From an uncultured Clostridia bacterium (GTDB lineage: Bacteria > Bacillota > Clostridia > Christensenellales > Borkfalkiaceae): a stretch of 64,000 nt of DNA. Of this stretch, positions 1-9,250 are shown piece by piece. Each line of letters starts with the position of its first letter. Within the stretch, counting starts at the first letter, position 1. The notes beneath the pieces are model-generated. The model was given only the letters and a program-made list of their open reading frames with translations, searched no databases and was not told the DNA's origin. The position numbers and the translations under genes are program-made. The stretch lies in assembly GCA_930990665.1 (NCBI GenBank), contig CAKNQN010000001.1:101003-165002 (forward strand), read 5' to 3'.

Positions 1-189
1 GAGCGGAACATGAACAAAAAGGTGGAAGTCAAGCTGTATGCGCCCCGCAAGGGCGAGAAATTTTTCGAAGCGGTGCTGCGCGGGTATGATCCCGTGGGCG
101 GGAACGTCACGCTGGAAAAGGGGGAGGAAGTGTTTAAGCTCAACCTCACCCAGATCGTGAAGATATCGCAGGCGATCGACTTCGACTGA
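1..189 (+). CDS. rimP: Ribosome maturation factor RimP, 3' end only
   Basis: The window opens inside this gene; only the last 62 codons are present, ending in TGA. The visible protein is the C-terminal SH3-like half of RimP, which helps assemble the 30S ribosomal subunit. It has the family ending, a hydrophobic strand stretch followed by KLNLTQIVKISQAIDFD. The call rests on this fragment together with position: rimP directly before nusA, ylxR, ylxQ and infB is the standard order in Firmicutes. The start, promoter and N-terminal domain lie outside the window. Confidence 0.85.
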   Translation, partial: ERNMNKKVEVKLYAPRKGEKFFEAVLRGYDPVGGNVTLEKGEEVFKLNLTQIVKISQAIDFD

Positions 190-294
190 GCGCATCCGCG
201 CGAAAAAGAGCGGGGAACGGAAATGTGTTCCCGCGAAAGGGTGACAGGATCACGGAAAAATCGTTGCAATCGATAATTATTTGAGGAGAAGACA

Positions 295-1416
295 ATGGTA
301 AGCAAGGAATTCTTCGAGGCGCTTGCAGATCTCGAAACGGAAAAGGGTATCAAGAGCGAGGTGTTCATAGAGGCGCTGCGCGGCGCGCTCATTTCCGCCT
401 ATAAGAAGCAGTTTGAAGGCGGAGCCGGCGAAGTGGATGTGCGCATCAATCCGGAAAAGAACAGCATCCGTTATTTTACCGTAAAGACGGCGGTGGACGA
501 GGTCACCGACCGTGAAAAGGAGATCTCCGTAGCCGACGCGCAGCTGATCAAGAAGAGCTACAAGGCGGGCGATCTTGTCTACGAAGAGTTCACGCCCAAG
601 GATTTCGGGCGCATCGCCGCGCAGACGGCGCGCCAGGTGATCCTGCAAAAGCTGCACGAAACCGAGCGGGACAACACCCTCACCGAATTTTCGGATAAGA
701 AGGACGAACTTCTCACGGGCGTGGTGCGCAAGGTGGACGCCCGCAACGTGTATGTCGAACTGGGCAAAGGACAGATCGAGGGCGTGATGCTCCCGCAGGA
801 CCAGGTGCCCGGCGAGAGGTACGAAGTCAACGACCGTATCAAAGTTTACGTCAAGAACATCAAGAGCGGCGGGCGCGGCACGCAGGTGCTCGTATCGCGC
901 ACGGCGGCTGGCTTTGTGAAGCGGCTTTTCGAAGAGGAAGTGCCCGAGATCAAGTCGGGCGTAGTCGTGATCAAGGCGATCTCGCGCGAGGCGGGCCAGC
1001 GCACGAAAATGGCCATTTACAGCACCGATCCGCAGGTAGACGCCGTGGGCGCATGCGTGGGCAACAAGGGTTCGCGCGTCAACGCCGTAGTCGCGGAACT
1101 GGGCGGCGAGAAGGTGGACATCATCCAGTGGAGCGAAAACCCGCTGGAATTCATCGCCAAGGCGCTTTCCCCGGCGAAGGTGATCTCGGTCACGCAGATC
1201 GACGAGAAATCGGCGATCGCCGTCGTGCCCGACGACAAGCTGTCGCTGGCGATCGGCCGCGACGGGCAGAATGCACGGCTTGCGGCGCGGCTGACGGGCT
1301 GGAAGATCGACGTCAAGAGCGAGAGCGCCGCATCCAGGATGGAAGAGCTCCGCAACATCGGCAGGGAAGAAGAGCCGGAGTTTGCGGAAGAGGAGAACCG
1401 GGACGCACAGGAGTGA
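295..1416 (+). CDS. nusA: Transcription termination/antitermination factor NusA
   Basis: Binds RNA polymerase and nascent RNA to control pausing, intrinsic termination and antitermination. The 373 aa protein has the N-terminal polymerase-binding domain (about 1-130), an S1 domain (about 137-203, ELLTGVVRKVDARNVYVEL) and two KH domains with VGNKGSRVNAV near 250 and IGRDGQNARLAARL near 317, then a short acidic tail. The length fits the Gram-positive form, which lacks the extra C-terminal repeats of Proteobacteria. The ATG follows a GAGGAG ribosome site. It is the second gene of the rimP-nrnA operon, 105 bp after rimP. Confidence 0.97.
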   Translation: MVSKEFFEALADLETEKGIKSEVFIEALRGALISAYKKQFEGGAGEVDVRINPEKNSIRYFTVKTAVDEVTDREKEISVADAQLIKKSYKAGDLVYEEFTPKDFGRIAAQTARQVILQKLHETERDNTLTEFSDKKDELLTGVVRKVDARNVYVELGKGQIEGVMLPQDQVPGERYEVNDRIKVYVKNIKSGGRGTQVLVSRTAAGFVKRLFEEEVPEIKSGVVVIKAISREAGQRTKMAIYSTDPQVDAVGACVGNKGSRVNAVVAELGGEKVDIIQWSENPLEFIAKALSPAKVISVTQIDEKSAIAVVPDDKLSLAIGRDGQNARLAARLTGWKIDVKSESAASRMEELRNIGREEEPEFAEEENRDAQE

Positions 1417-1440
1417 TGTGCCGGCGAGCGAGGAAGAGCC

Positions 1441-1710
1441 ATGAAGGTCAAAAAGATCCCGATGCGCATGTGCATCGCCTGCCATGAAATGAAGCCGAAA
1501 AAGGAGATGCTGCGCGTCGTCAAGCCCAAGGAAGGGGACGTGTTCATCGATTTTTCGGGGAAGGCGGCGGGACGGGGCGCCTATGTCTGCGACGACCCGG
1601 CATGCATCCGGAAACTCCGCAAGGCGCGCCTTCTGAACAAGACCTTTTCGGCGGATATCCCCCTGTCGGTCTACGACAGGATCGAGGAGGATTTCCTTGC
1701 AAAGAAGTAA
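1441..1710 (+). CDS. ylxR: YlxR family RNA-binding protein
   Basis: Small basic 89 aa protein of the YlxR (DUF448) family, reported in Bacillus to act with RNase P RNA. The N-terminal MRMCIACHEMKPK, the central GRGAYVCDDPAC and the basic LRKARLLNKTF are the family signatures; the cysteine pairs are retained. It sits 24 bp after nusA behind a GAGGAAGAG site and overlaps the next gene (ylxQ) by 14 bp, so the two are probably translationally coupled. The nusA-ylxR-ylxQ-infB order is conserved in Firmicutes, which makes the assignment firm. Confidence 0.93.
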   Translation: MKVKKIPMRMCIACHEMKPKKEMLRVVKPKEGDVFIDFSGKAAGRGAYVCDDPACIRKLRKARLLNKTFSADIPLSVYDRIEEDFLAKK

Positions 1711-2023
1711 ATCGGAAACGTACGTCGGTTTTTGTGTGCGGGCGGGCAAGCTCACCTGCGGGTTCGACGCGGTGTCGCACCTGCATAAAGAGGTGTACCT
1801 GCTGCTGCTTTGCGGCACCGCCTCGGAAAATGCCCGGCGCGAAGCATACAAACTGAAAAATAAATTGGGCTGCGAGCTGCTCCTTGCGACGGGAAAGACG
1901 CTGGAGGAGATCACGGGCAGGGCAAACTGCAAGCTCGTCGCAGTGAGAGACAGAGAATTGGCAAAAGCGATTTTGTCGGCTGAAGACGATATTTTCACAA
2001 CTTATTCGGGAGGCAACAGGTAA
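1697..2023 (+). CDS. ylxQ: L7Ae-type ribosomal protein YlxQ
   Basis: L7Ae/L30e-fold protein of 108 aa that binds kink-turn RNA; its exact partner in bacteria is not settled. Visible family features are the early [13 protein letters not shown] strand-helix, the central [10 protein letters not shown] and a C-terminal helix. The start is a TTG inside the end of ylxR, chosen because GGAGG lies at 1687-1691 and no ATG fits the fold. Its stop lies four bases before the infB start. Weak start codon and overlap suggest output tied to ylxR translation. Confidence 0.88.
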   Translation: MQRSKSETYVGFCVRAGKLTCGFDAVSHLHKEVYLLLLCGTASENARREAYKLKNKLGCELLLATGKTLEEITGRANCKLVAVRDRELAKAILSAEDDIFTTYSGGNR

Positions 2024-2027
2024 GCAC

Positions 2028-4868
2028 ATGGCAGAGGCTGAAAAAAGGTACAAGAATATTGAAGAGATCGACGCCCTTCTCGGCGAAAAAGGCGTTTCCG
2101 CACTGCTGAAAAACGTACAGAACACGGAAAAGAAAGTGGGGGATATCCTCCGCAAACTTTCCGAATACGAAGCGGCGGCAAAACAGCGTGCGGCCGAAGA
2201 GGCTGCGCGCGCCGAAGCGGATGCGTCCGTACAGCCTGTTCCCGAAGAAAAGAGTGCCGCCGCTCCCGAAAAGCCGCAGCCCGCGGCGGAAGAGTCCGCG
2301 GCCAAGCCCGCCGCAGTGAAGGCGGAAGAAAAGCCGCAGCCCGCGGCGGAGCATACAAAAGTGAAGGAAGAGCTCCCCGCGCCCGAGCAGGCACCCGCGC
2401 CCGAAAAGCCGGCAGAAAAGCCCGCTGCGCAAAAGCCTGCGGCCCCCGCACCCGAAGAGCCTGCGGAAAAGCCTGCCGCGCAAAAGCCCGCGGCCCCCGC
2501 GCCCGAAAAGCCTGCGGAAAAACCTGCCGCAGAACAGGCGGCGCCTGCCGCGGAAAAGCCTGCTGAAAAGCCGGCCGCGGAAAAACCTGCCGCAGAGAAA
2601 CCTGCGGAAAAGCCTGCACCCCGTCCGGGGCAGGCCAACGTCGTGGAAAAGAAAAACGGCACCACGATCATCAGCACGAAATATGCCGACCCGAAGATGC
2701 GCGAGCAGATGCGGGCGACGTTTATCAACACCGATCGCCGCCGCGGCGATCGCGGCGCGGCAACGCGTCCCGCGCCCGCCGGCGGCACGTCGAGAGGCCC
2801 CGCGAGCGCTACTTCTCCGCGCCCGCAGCAGCGTCCTCCTCTTTCTTCGCGCCCCGCAGGGGCAAGGCCGGCAGGGCCCCGTTTTGCCGCGGCGCCCGCT
2901 CCCGTTCCCGCACCTTCGAAGACTTTCACGACGCCCGCCAAGAAGAAGGCGGCCTATGAAAAGCCTTACGTTGAAAAACAGCGCACGATGAACAAGCGCG
3001 CGCTCGTCAAACAGCAGGTCTCCGTATCCGATTTCGACGAAGATAAGAGCGGGTACAGGAAGCTCCGTGTGAAGAAGCAGAAACAACAGGCGGTGCAGAC
3101 GATCAAGATCGATCACGCCGTTGTCACGACGGAGAACATTCCGCTGAAAGTGCTCAGCGAAAAACTGGGCATCACGGCAGTCGACATCACCAAGCGCCTC
3201 TTCAAAGAGGGGATCGCCAAGACGATCAACGATTCGATCGATTACGATACCGCAGCCTATATCGCGTCCGACCTCGGCATCGAGCTGGAATATAAGCCCG
3301 AAAAGACGGCCGAAGAGGCGCTCGACGAAATTTATAACATGGAAGCGGGCGGAGACGAAAACACCATCATCCGTCCTCCCGTCGTCACGGTCATGGGTCA
3401 CGTCGACCACGGCAAGACTTCGCTTCTCGACAAGATCCGCAGCACGAACGTCACGTCGGGCGAGGCGGGCGGCATCACCCAGCACATCGGCGCCTATTCG
3501 GTGACAGTGAAGGGCAAGACCATCACCTTCCTGGATACCCCCGGTCACGAAGCCTTTACGGCCATGCGTGCGCGCGGCGCATCCGTCACGGATATCGTCG
3601 TGCTCGTGGTGGCGGCAGACGACGGCATCATGCCGCAGACGGTGGAGGCGATCAATCACGCCAAGGCGGCGGACGTCCCCATCATCGTGGCCGTGAACAA
3701 GATGGATAAACCCGAGGCGAATCTCGACAGGGTGAAACAGGGGCTTACCAACAACGGGCTCGTGCCCGAAGAGTGGGGCGGCGACACGATCGTCGTACCC
3801 GTATCCGCCAAGACGGGGGCGGGCATCGAGGAACTTCTCGACGCGATCAACCTCGTGGCGGAAGTCAAAGAACTGAAAGCCAATCCGAACAAGATGGCGC
3901 GCGGCGTCATCATCGAAGCCAAACTGGATAAGGGCAAGGGCCCCATGGCGTCCGTGCTCATCCAGAACGGCACGCTGCACACGGGCGACAACGTGATCTC
4001 CGGCACGACTACCGGCCGCGTGCGCGCCATGCTCGACGACAAAGGCCGCATGGTCAAGTCGGCGGGGCCTTCGATGGCCGTGTCCGTGCTCGGCCTGGAA
4101 GAGGTCCCCAACGCGGGCGACTCCATCATCGCCGTCGAAGAAGACAAGCTGATGAAGCAGGTACAGGACGAGCGCAAGCGCAAAGAGAGCGAGTCGATGG
4201 TGAAATCGCAGACCCGCGTGACGCTCGACGACGTGTTCGGCAAGATCGCCGAAGGCAAGATCAAGGGCCTCAACATCATCGTCAAGGGCGATGTGCAGGG
4301 CTCGGTCGAGGCGGTCAAACAGTCGCTTCTGAAACTTTCGAACGACGAAGTACGCGTGAATGTCCTGCACAGCGGTGCGGGCGCGATCAACGAATCGGAC
4401 GTCATGCTCGCCGATTCTTCCAACGCGATCATCGTGGGATTCAACGTGCGTCCGGACACCAAGGCGAAGGCGCTCGCGGAAAAGAGCCACGTCGACGTGC
4501 GCACCTACCGCATCATTTACGAGCTGCTCGACGATATCCAGGCGGCGCTCAAGGGCATGCTTGCGCCCAAGTACCGCGAAGTGCTGACGGGCAAGTGCGA
4601 CGTATTGCAGACCTTCCGCATCACGGGGGTGGGCATGGTCGCAGGCTGCTACGTCACTGAAGGCAAGATCGTCCGCAACGGCAAACTGCGCATCTACCGC
4701 GACGACGTGATGATCGTGGAGGGCGCCGTCCGCCAGCTCAAGCGCTTCAAGGACGACGTGAAGGAAGTATCCGGCGGCTTTGAATGCGGCGTCAGCATCG
4801 ACGGCTTCGACGGCATCCAGGTCGGCGACGTCATCGAGTGCTACATTACCGAAGAGATCCCCGCATAA
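2028..4868 (+). CDS. infB: Translation initiation factor IF-2
   Basis: GTPase that places initiator tRNA on the 30S subunit and promotes 70S joining. The G domain starts near residue 455 with [14 protein letters not shown], followed by DTPGHEAF and NKMD; the G3, G4 and C-terminal initiator-tRNA-binding domains follow to residue 946. Residues about 60-205 are a low-complexity linker built from Ala, Pro, Glu and Lys in imperfect [17 protein letters not shown] repeats, followed by an Arg/Pro/Gly-rich stretch to about 300. Such linkers vary widely between genera and are not needed for GTPase function. Fifth gene of the rimP operon. Confidence 0.97.
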   Translation: MAEAEKRYKNIEEIDALLGEKGVSALLKNVQNTEKKVGDILRKLSEYEAAAKQRAAEEAARAEADASVQPVPEEKSAAAPEKPQPAAEESAAKPAAVKAEEKPQPAAEHTKVKEELPAPEQAPAPEKPAEKPAAQKPAAPAPEEPAEKPAAQKPAAPAPEKPAEKPAAEQAAPAAEKPAEKPAAEKPAAEKPAEKPAPRPGQANVVEKKNGTTIISTKYADPKMREQMRATFINTDRRRGDRGAATRPAPAGGTSRGPASATSPRPQQRPPLSSRPAGARPAGPRFAAAPAPVPAPSKTFTTPAKKKAAYEKPYVEKQRTMNKRALVKQQVSVSDFDEDKSGYRKLRVKKQKQQAVQTIKIDHAVVTTENIPLKVLSEKLGITAVDITKRLFKEGIAKTINDSIDYDTAAYIASDLGIELEYKPEKTAEEALDEIYNMEAGGDENTIIRPPVVTVMGHVDHGKTSLLDKIRSTNVTSGEAGGITQHIGAYSVTVKGKTITFLDTPGHEAFTAMRARGASVTDIVVLVVAADDGIMPQTVEAINHAKAADVPIIVAVNKMDKPEANLDRVKQGLTNNGLVPEEWGGDTIVVPVSAKTGAGIEELLDAINLVAEVKELKANPNKMARGVIIEAKLDKGKGPMASVLIQNGTLHTGDNVISGTTTGRVRAMLDDKGRMVKSAGPSMAVSVLGLEEVPNAGDSIIAVEEDKLMKQVQDERKRKESESMVKSQTRVTLDDVFGKIAEGKIKGLNIIVKGDVQGSVEAVKQSLLKLSNDEVRVNVLHSGAGAINESDVMLADSSNAIIVGFNVRPDTKAKALAEKSHVDVRTYRIIYELLDDIQAALKGMLAPKYREVLTGKCDVLQTFRITGVGMVAGCYVTEGKIVRNGKLRIYRDDVMIVEGAVRQLKRFKDDVKEVSGGFECGVSIDGFDGIQVGDVIECYITEEIPA

Positions 4869-4924
4869 GCGGCAAGACAGCTTGCGGCCGGGCGGGTGTA
4901 ACGACAGTCAAGGAGGCAGCGAGT

Positions 4925-5323
4925 ATGAAATCGCTTCGCGGCGAACGCCTCTCCGCCGAATACCAGAAGGCGGTGTATGAGGTCATTTCCACCAAGCTCA
5001 AAGACAAGACCGGCCGCATCCGTGGCATCGTCAGCATCACCAAGGCGGACGTCTCGCCCGATCTGAAAAACGCGAAGATCTGGGTGAGCGTGTACGGCAG
5101 GAACGCGGAGGAAAGCGCGGCCACCTTTACCGCCATCTGCGAAAATGCGGGCTTTATCCGCCACGAACTGGCGCAGATGATGCGCATGCGCACCGTGCCC
5201 GAACTTCATTTTCTGCGCGACGGCACCATGGAATACGGCGACAAGATCGACAGGCTCATCCGTCAGATTCACAAGGACGAGCCCGCGGATGGGGAAGGCA
5301 AAGAGAGAGACGAGGAGAACTGA
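4925..5323 (+). CDS. rbfA: 30S ribosome-binding factor RbfA
   Basis: Assists late maturation of the 16S rRNA 5' end and cold adaptation. The 132 aa protein has the KH-like fold with the family patterns LRGERLSAEYQKAVYEVI at the start and VPELHFLRDGTMEYGDKID near residues 95-115. The ATG at 4925 follows AAGGAGG at good spacing; an upstream in-frame extension is possible but lies in infB tail sequence and lacks a ribosome site. It sits between infB and nrnA as in most Firmicutes. Its stop and the next TTG start are two bases apart. Confidence 0.95.
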   Translation: MKSLRGERLSAEYQKAVYEVISTKLKDKTGRIRGIVSITKADVSPDLKNAKIWVSVYGRNAEESAATFTAICENAGFIRHELAQMMRMRTVPELHFLRDGTMEYGDKIDRLIRQIHKDEPADGEGKERDEEN

Positions 5324-5325
5324 AT

Positions 5326-6282
5326 TTGACGCTGGAAGAGATCGCCCGACAACTGAAGAAGTACAAGAGCGCGGCCATTTTCTGTCATATGCGCCCGGAC
5401 GGAGACACGTTGGGTGCGGCGATGGGGCTGAAATGGCTTCTGGAAAGCGGCGGCGCGCGTTGCAGTGTGGTTTGTGAAAGCCCCGTTCCCGAAAAGTTTT
5501 TCTTTCTGGAAGGATTCCGGGAAGTGGGCATGGCGCCGTCCGGCGCGGAAGAGGCGTATATTGCCATCGATTGCAGCGACGTTTATCGGCTGGGGGCGCT
5601 CGGCGAGACGTTTGAGCGCGCCAAAAAACCGAAATTCAACATCGATCATCATATTTCCAACTCCCGTTTCGGCGATTTCGTTTACGTAGAGGACTGTGCG
5701 GCGACCTGCGAGATCGTCTCGCTTTTGGCAGAGTATTTCGACACGCCGCTATCGCCGACCGCTGCCGACTATCTGATGACGGGCCTGAGCTCGGATACGG
5801 GCAACTTTGCACACCAGAACGTCACCGAACGCACCTTTCTGTGCGCGGCGAGGCTCATGGCACGCGGGGCGGATATCCATCGCATCCAGTACAATATGTT
5901 CAAAAAGCAGTCGGCCGCACGCGCCTTGCTGTTCGGGCGGACGATGAGCGGGATCCGCTATCTGCTCGACGGCCGTTTTGCGGTGATCAGCATATCGCGC
6001 AGACAGATGGAAGAGTGCAGAGCCACCTCCGATCTTACGGAAGGGTTCATCGATTTTCCGCTCTCTGTCGACGGGGTGGAGGTCGCGGCCTGTCTTTTGG
6101 AAACGGCAGACGAGCGTTACAAGATCTCCCTGCGCTCCAAGGGCCGCGCCGACGTGAATGCCGTGGCGGCGACGTACGGCGGCGGCGGGCATATCCTCGC
6201 CAGCGGCTGTATGCTGAACGGTTCACTCGAAGAAGTGATCGACAAACTGCGCTTCACCGTTTCGCAGTATCTCGAAACGTAA
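5326..6282 (+). CDS. nrnA: DHH-family oligoribonuclease / pAp phosphatase NrnA
   Basis: Cytoplasmic manganese-dependent phosphoesterase that degrades nano-RNA and pAp, replacing Orn in Firmicutes. The 318 aa protein shows the metal motifs CHMRPDGDTLGAA (about 20), AIDCSD (about 82) and NIDHHISN (about 105), and the DHHA1 substrate motif GGGGHILASGC near 285. The start is TTG at 5326, chosen for the GAGGAG site just before it and because the fold begins at once. Last gene of the rimP operon; a strong hairpin follows its stop. Confidence 0.92.
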   Translation: MTLEEIARQLKKYKSAAIFCHMRPDGDTLGAAMGLKWLLESGGARCSVVCESPVPEKFFFLEGFREVGMAPSGAEEAYIAIDCSDVYRLGALGETFERAKKPKFNIDHHISNSRFGDFVYVEDCAATCEIVSLLAEYFDTPLSPTAADYLMTGLSSDTGNFAHQNVTERTFLCAARLMARGADIHRIQYNMFKKQSAARALLFGRTMSGIRYLLDGRFAVISISRRQMEECRATSDLTEGFIDFPLSVDGVEVAACLLETADERYKISLRSKGRADVNAVAATYGGGGHILASGCMLNGSLEEVIDKLRFTVSQYLET

Positions 6283-6291
6283 GCGCTTTGC

Positions 6292-6320
6292 GGGCGCCGG
6301 CGGCGCCCTTTCTCTTATTT
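6292..6320 (+). terminator. Terminator after nrnA
   Basis: GGGCGCC and GGCGCCC form a 7 bp stem with a three-base loop, followed by TTTCTCTTATTTTC. It closes the rimP-nrnA operon. The following 240 bases up to truB hold no gene; they contain two imperfect copies of a GCAC...TTTTTCGGTTTT motif about 50 bp apart. Confidence 0.75.
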
Positions 6321-6566
6321 TCAATTTTTTTGCCCGCGCGTCTGCTTTCAAACGGTTCGCGCGCGCTTTCAAAATCTTGCCGGTCTGTGCGGCCACATTC
6401 CTGGGTTTCGTTTTGCACGTTTTTCGGTTTTGCCCGGATGTGGGCCATAGGACCATGTTTGCACGATCTGCACTTTTTTCGGTTTTTGTCCGGTGATTTG
6501 ATTTCTTGCATGCAGCCTGCATAAAAGCGGCAAAGCCCGAACGCGAGGGGAAGGACGGAGGTTCTT

Positions 6567-7421
6567 GTGAAATTCACGAGCGGATTTATCAACATCAACA
6601 AGCCGTCGGGTATTTCCAGCGCGGCGGCGGTCTCGATCGTGAAGCGGGTTACGGGAATGCCGTGCGGGCATATGGGCACGCTCGATCCGCTCGCGTCGGG
6701 CGTTCTGCCCGTGGCGTACGGGAACGCCTCGCGGCTGTTTTCCTATCTTCTCGACAAAGAGAAGGTGTATCGCGCCGTATTCCGTTTCGGCGTCTGTACC
6801 GACACGCTCGACCTCGCGGGGGAAGTCCTGCAAGAGGGGGAGCGCGTGCCCTCGGAGGGGGAGATCCTCGCGGTATTGCCGCGGTTTACGGGGGAGATCG
6901 GGCAGGTCCCGCCCGCTTACAGCGCGAAGAGCGTCGGCGGCGTGCGCGCATACAAGCTCGCGCGGCAGGGTGTGGCGGTGGAGCTTTCCCCCAAGCGTGT
7001 GCGCATCTTTTCGATCACTCTGACGGGCCGCCCCGACGAAAAGAGTTACGCATTCCGCATCGTCTGCGGGGGCGGAACGTATATCCGCTCGCTTGCGCGC
7101 GACATCGCCGCATCTTGCGGCACCTGCGCCCTGATGTCCTCGCTCGTACGGGAACAGAGCGGCCCCTTTGTTCTGGAAAACAGCGTCGCGCCGGATGAGC
7201 TGACGAAAGAGAACTGGGAAAGCTTCCGCATCGCTCCCGAGAGCGTGCTCGCCCTCCCCGCGCTTTCTTTCGAGGGAAAGGCGGCCGAGCGCATGCGAAA
7301 CGGTCTGCGCGCTGATTGCGGCGCACAAGACGGAGAATACAAACTCTATTTTGACGGCGCGTTTTACGGCATTGCCGCGGTGGAAAACGGCAGTGCGCGC
7401 GCCAGGGTCAAACTGGTCTGA
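6567..7421 (+). CDS. truB: tRNA pseudouridine-55 synthase TruB
   Basis: Makes pseudouridine 55 in the T-loop of tRNAs. The 284 aa protein has the catalytic motif GTLDPLASGVL with the nucleophile Asp40, the early NINKPSGISS motif, and the RNA-binding CGGGTYIRSLARD in the second half. The start is GTG with GGAGG five bases upstream. The stop is two bases from the ribF ATG, so truB, ribF and the endonuclease gene form one unit. truB-ribF after rbfA is the usual Firmicutes order; here a terminator separates them from nrnA. Confidence 0.96.
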   Translation: MKFTSGFININKPSGISSAAAVSIVKRVTGMPCGHMGTLDPLASGVLPVAYGNASRLFSYLLDKEKVYRAVFRFGVCTDTLDLAGEVLQEGERVPSEGEILAVLPRFTGEIGQVPPAYSAKSVGGVRAYKLARQGVAVELSPKRVRIFSITLTGRPDEKSYAFRIVCGGGTYIRSLARDIAASCGTCALMSSLVREQSGPFVLENSVAPDELTKENWESFRIAPESVLALPALSFEGKAAERMRNGLRADCGAQDGEYKLYFDGAFYGIAAVENGSARARVKLV

Positions 7422-7423
7422 AG

Positions 7424-8308
7424 ATGAAAATTATACCATACGGTACGCAAAAATATGCGCCGCCCTGCATTCTGCTTCTGGGCTATTTCGACGCGATGCA
7501 CGTGGGGCATCGCGCGCTTGCGGCGCGGGCAAAGGAGGTCGCGGCGGGCGCGGGACTGCGCGTCGGCATCATGACCTTTACGGGCGCCAAAAACGGCGGA
7601 CAGGTCTTTGTCTATGAAGAGCGGCTCACGATTTTCCGCAAGCTCGGGCTGGACTTTGTCTATCCCGCCGACTTTTCCGATCCCGCCTTTCGCTCGCTTT
7701 CGGGCGAAGCGTTTTTGCAGCACGTCCTTTCGCAGCTGAACGTGAAGGCGTTTGTCTGCGGAGAGGATTTCACGTATGGCAGGGGTGCGGAATGCGGCGC
7801 GAAAGAATTGCGTCGTTTCGGCGAGGAAAACGGCATCGACGTGTATGTGGAACCGCTTGTATGTCCGGGCGGCGAGAAGGCCGCTTCGGCCGAGGCGAAG
7901 GCACTCCTGGACAGAGGGGACATCCCCGCGCTGGAAAAGCTGCTCGGCGGCAGATATTTTATCGAGGGAAAGGTCTCCACGGAGGGGCGGCACGTCGGCT
8001 CGCGCATCGGGTTTCCCACCGCGAACATCCACCTTTCCGCACAGAAATACCCGCTGCGCGAGGGAGTGTATGCCGTTTCGGCGAAAATCGGGAGAAAGGT
8101 CTACCGCGGGATCGCCAACTACGGAGACAGGCCCACTTTCGGAGACGGGCGGGTGATTTTCGAAACATACTTTCTGGGCTACAAAGGGGATCTGTACGGC
8201 AAAGAGCTCACCGTATACTTTGACTTTTTTATCCGGGAAATACAAAAATTCCACAGCGCCGGGGAGCTCGCGGCGCAGCTGAAAAAAGATCTGGAGAAGA
8301 TACAATGA
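7424..8308 (+). CDS. ribF: Bifunctional riboflavin kinase / FMN adenylyltransferase
   Basis: Converts riboflavin to FMN and then FAD. The 294 aa protein has an N-terminal nucleotidyltransferase domain (GYFDAMHVGH, residues 20-29, and GEDFTYGRG near 112) and a C-terminal riboflavin kinase domain (GFPTANIHLS near 195, GIANYGDRPTF near 229). The first motif reads GYFDAMHVGH rather than the commoner GNFDGVHLGH, a modest departure. It starts two bases after truB and overlaps the next gene by ATGA, indicating coupling. Confidence 0.95.
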   Translation: MKIIPYGTQKYAPPCILLLGYFDAMHVGHRALAARAKEVAAGAGLRVGIMTFTGAKNGGQVFVYEERLTIFRKLGLDFVYPADFSDPAFRSLSGEAFLQHVLSQLNVKAFVCGEDFTYGRGAECGAKELRRFGEENGIDVYVEPLVCPGGEKAASAEAKALLDRGDIPALEKLLGGRYFIEGKVSTEGRHVGSRIGFPTANIHLSAQKYPLREGVYAVSAKIGRKVYRGIANYGDRPTFGDGRVIFETYFLGYKGDLYGKELTVYFDFFIREIQKFHSAGELAAQLKKDLEKIQ

Positions 8309-9156
8309 TCAAATTCGGGCCGAGCGGCAACAGCGAAAGTTTTTACGCGCAGGGGTATGCGCATACCGAACAGTCGGCGCAGTTCGTGCGCTCGATGGGG
8401 TTGGACTGCTTCGAATATTCGTTCGGGCGGGGCGTCCGCATGACGGAGGCGAAGGCCCACTCCATCGGCGAGGCATTCCGCACCGCGGGCGTGGAGATCA
8501 GCGTGCACGCGCCTTATTACATCAATTTCGCCAATCCGGAAGAGGAGAATGTGCAGAAGTCCTACAATTATGTGTTGGAAAGCGGCCGCGTGCTCCGCTG
8601 GATGGGCGGGAAGCGGTGTGTCTTTCACAGCGCCACGCAGGGGAAGATGGAGCGGGAAGAGGCGGTGCGCCTCACCGAAGAGCGCCTGAAAGTGCTGTGC
8701 GGCCTCATCTATGAAAACGGCCTGCAGGATCTGTATTTCTGTCCGGAAACGATGGGAAAACTGGCGCAGATCGGCACGCTGGAAGAGGTCGTGCGTTTTT
8801 GCAAGATCGATCCCGTATTTTTGCCGGCTGTCGATTTCGGACACCTCAACGCGCGCGAGCAGGGCAGCCTGAAGACGGAGCAGGACTACCTCCGCCGCCT
8901 GGAATACATGATCGACGAACTCGGTTACGAGCGGGTGAAACATTTTCATGTTCATTTTTCCAGAATCGAATATTCTGCCAAGGGCGAAGTGCGGCATCTG
9001 ACGTTTGCGGATACCGTTTACGGCCCGGATTTTGCCCCGCTCGCGGCCGCGCTCAAACGGCTGAAACTGGAGCCGTATATCGTCAGCGAATCGGCCGGAA
9101 CACAGGCGGAGGACGCTCTGGCGATGAAACGCATCTACGAACAGACTACCATATAA
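8305..9156 (+). CDS. nfo: Endonuclease IV-type AP endonuclease
   Basis: AP-endonuclease family 2 TIM-barrel protein of 283 aa, expected to cut DNA at abasic sites with a zinc cluster. Family features are the early IKFGPSGN strand, HAPYYINFAN near 70 (first zinc histidine), FHSATQG near 110, PAVDFGHLNAR near 173 and KHFHVHFS near 213. The length matches Nfo. It overlaps ribF by four bases. A structurally related sugar-phosphate isomerase role is possible in principle, but the HAPYYINFANP and HVHFS motifs favour the nuclease. Confidence 0.82.
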   Translation: MIKFGPSGNSESFYAQGYAHTEQSAQFVRSMGLDCFEYSFGRGVRMTEAKAHSIGEAFRTAGVEISVHAPYYINFANPEEENVQKSYNYVLESGRVLRWMGGKRCVFHSATQGKMEREEAVRLTEERLKVLCGLIYENGLQDLYFCPETMGKLAQIGTLEEVVRFCKIDPVFLPAVDFGHLNAREQGSLKTEQDYLRRLEYMIDELGYERVKHFHVHFSRIEYSAKGEVRHLTFADTVYGPDFAPLAAALKRLKLEPYIVSESAGTQAEDALAMKRIYEQTTI

Positions 9157-9215
9157 AAGCTGCCTTTTTGCGGCGTAAAAATCAGGGACAATTCTGCAAA
9201 AATACGGCGGTATAA

Positions 9216-9244
9216 TTGACTTATAAACGAAAATTTGCTAAAAT
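9216..9244 (+). promoter_or_regulatory. Sigma-A promoter giving a leaderless mRNA
   Basis: TTGACT at 9216-9221 and TAAAAT at 9239-9244 with 17 bp between them. The expected start site, 7 bases past the -10 box, is the A of the peptidase ATG at 9251. No Shine-Dalgarno sequence lies before that ATG. Confidence 0.75.
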
Positions 9245-9250
9245 ATCACT

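Noticed and set aside
1995..4490. Open frame of 831 codons opposite infB on the minus strand
   Set aside because: It mirrors infB codons in G+C-rich DNA, has a low-complexity translation of Arg/Leu/Phe/Gly runs, and lacks a ribosome site or recognisable motif.
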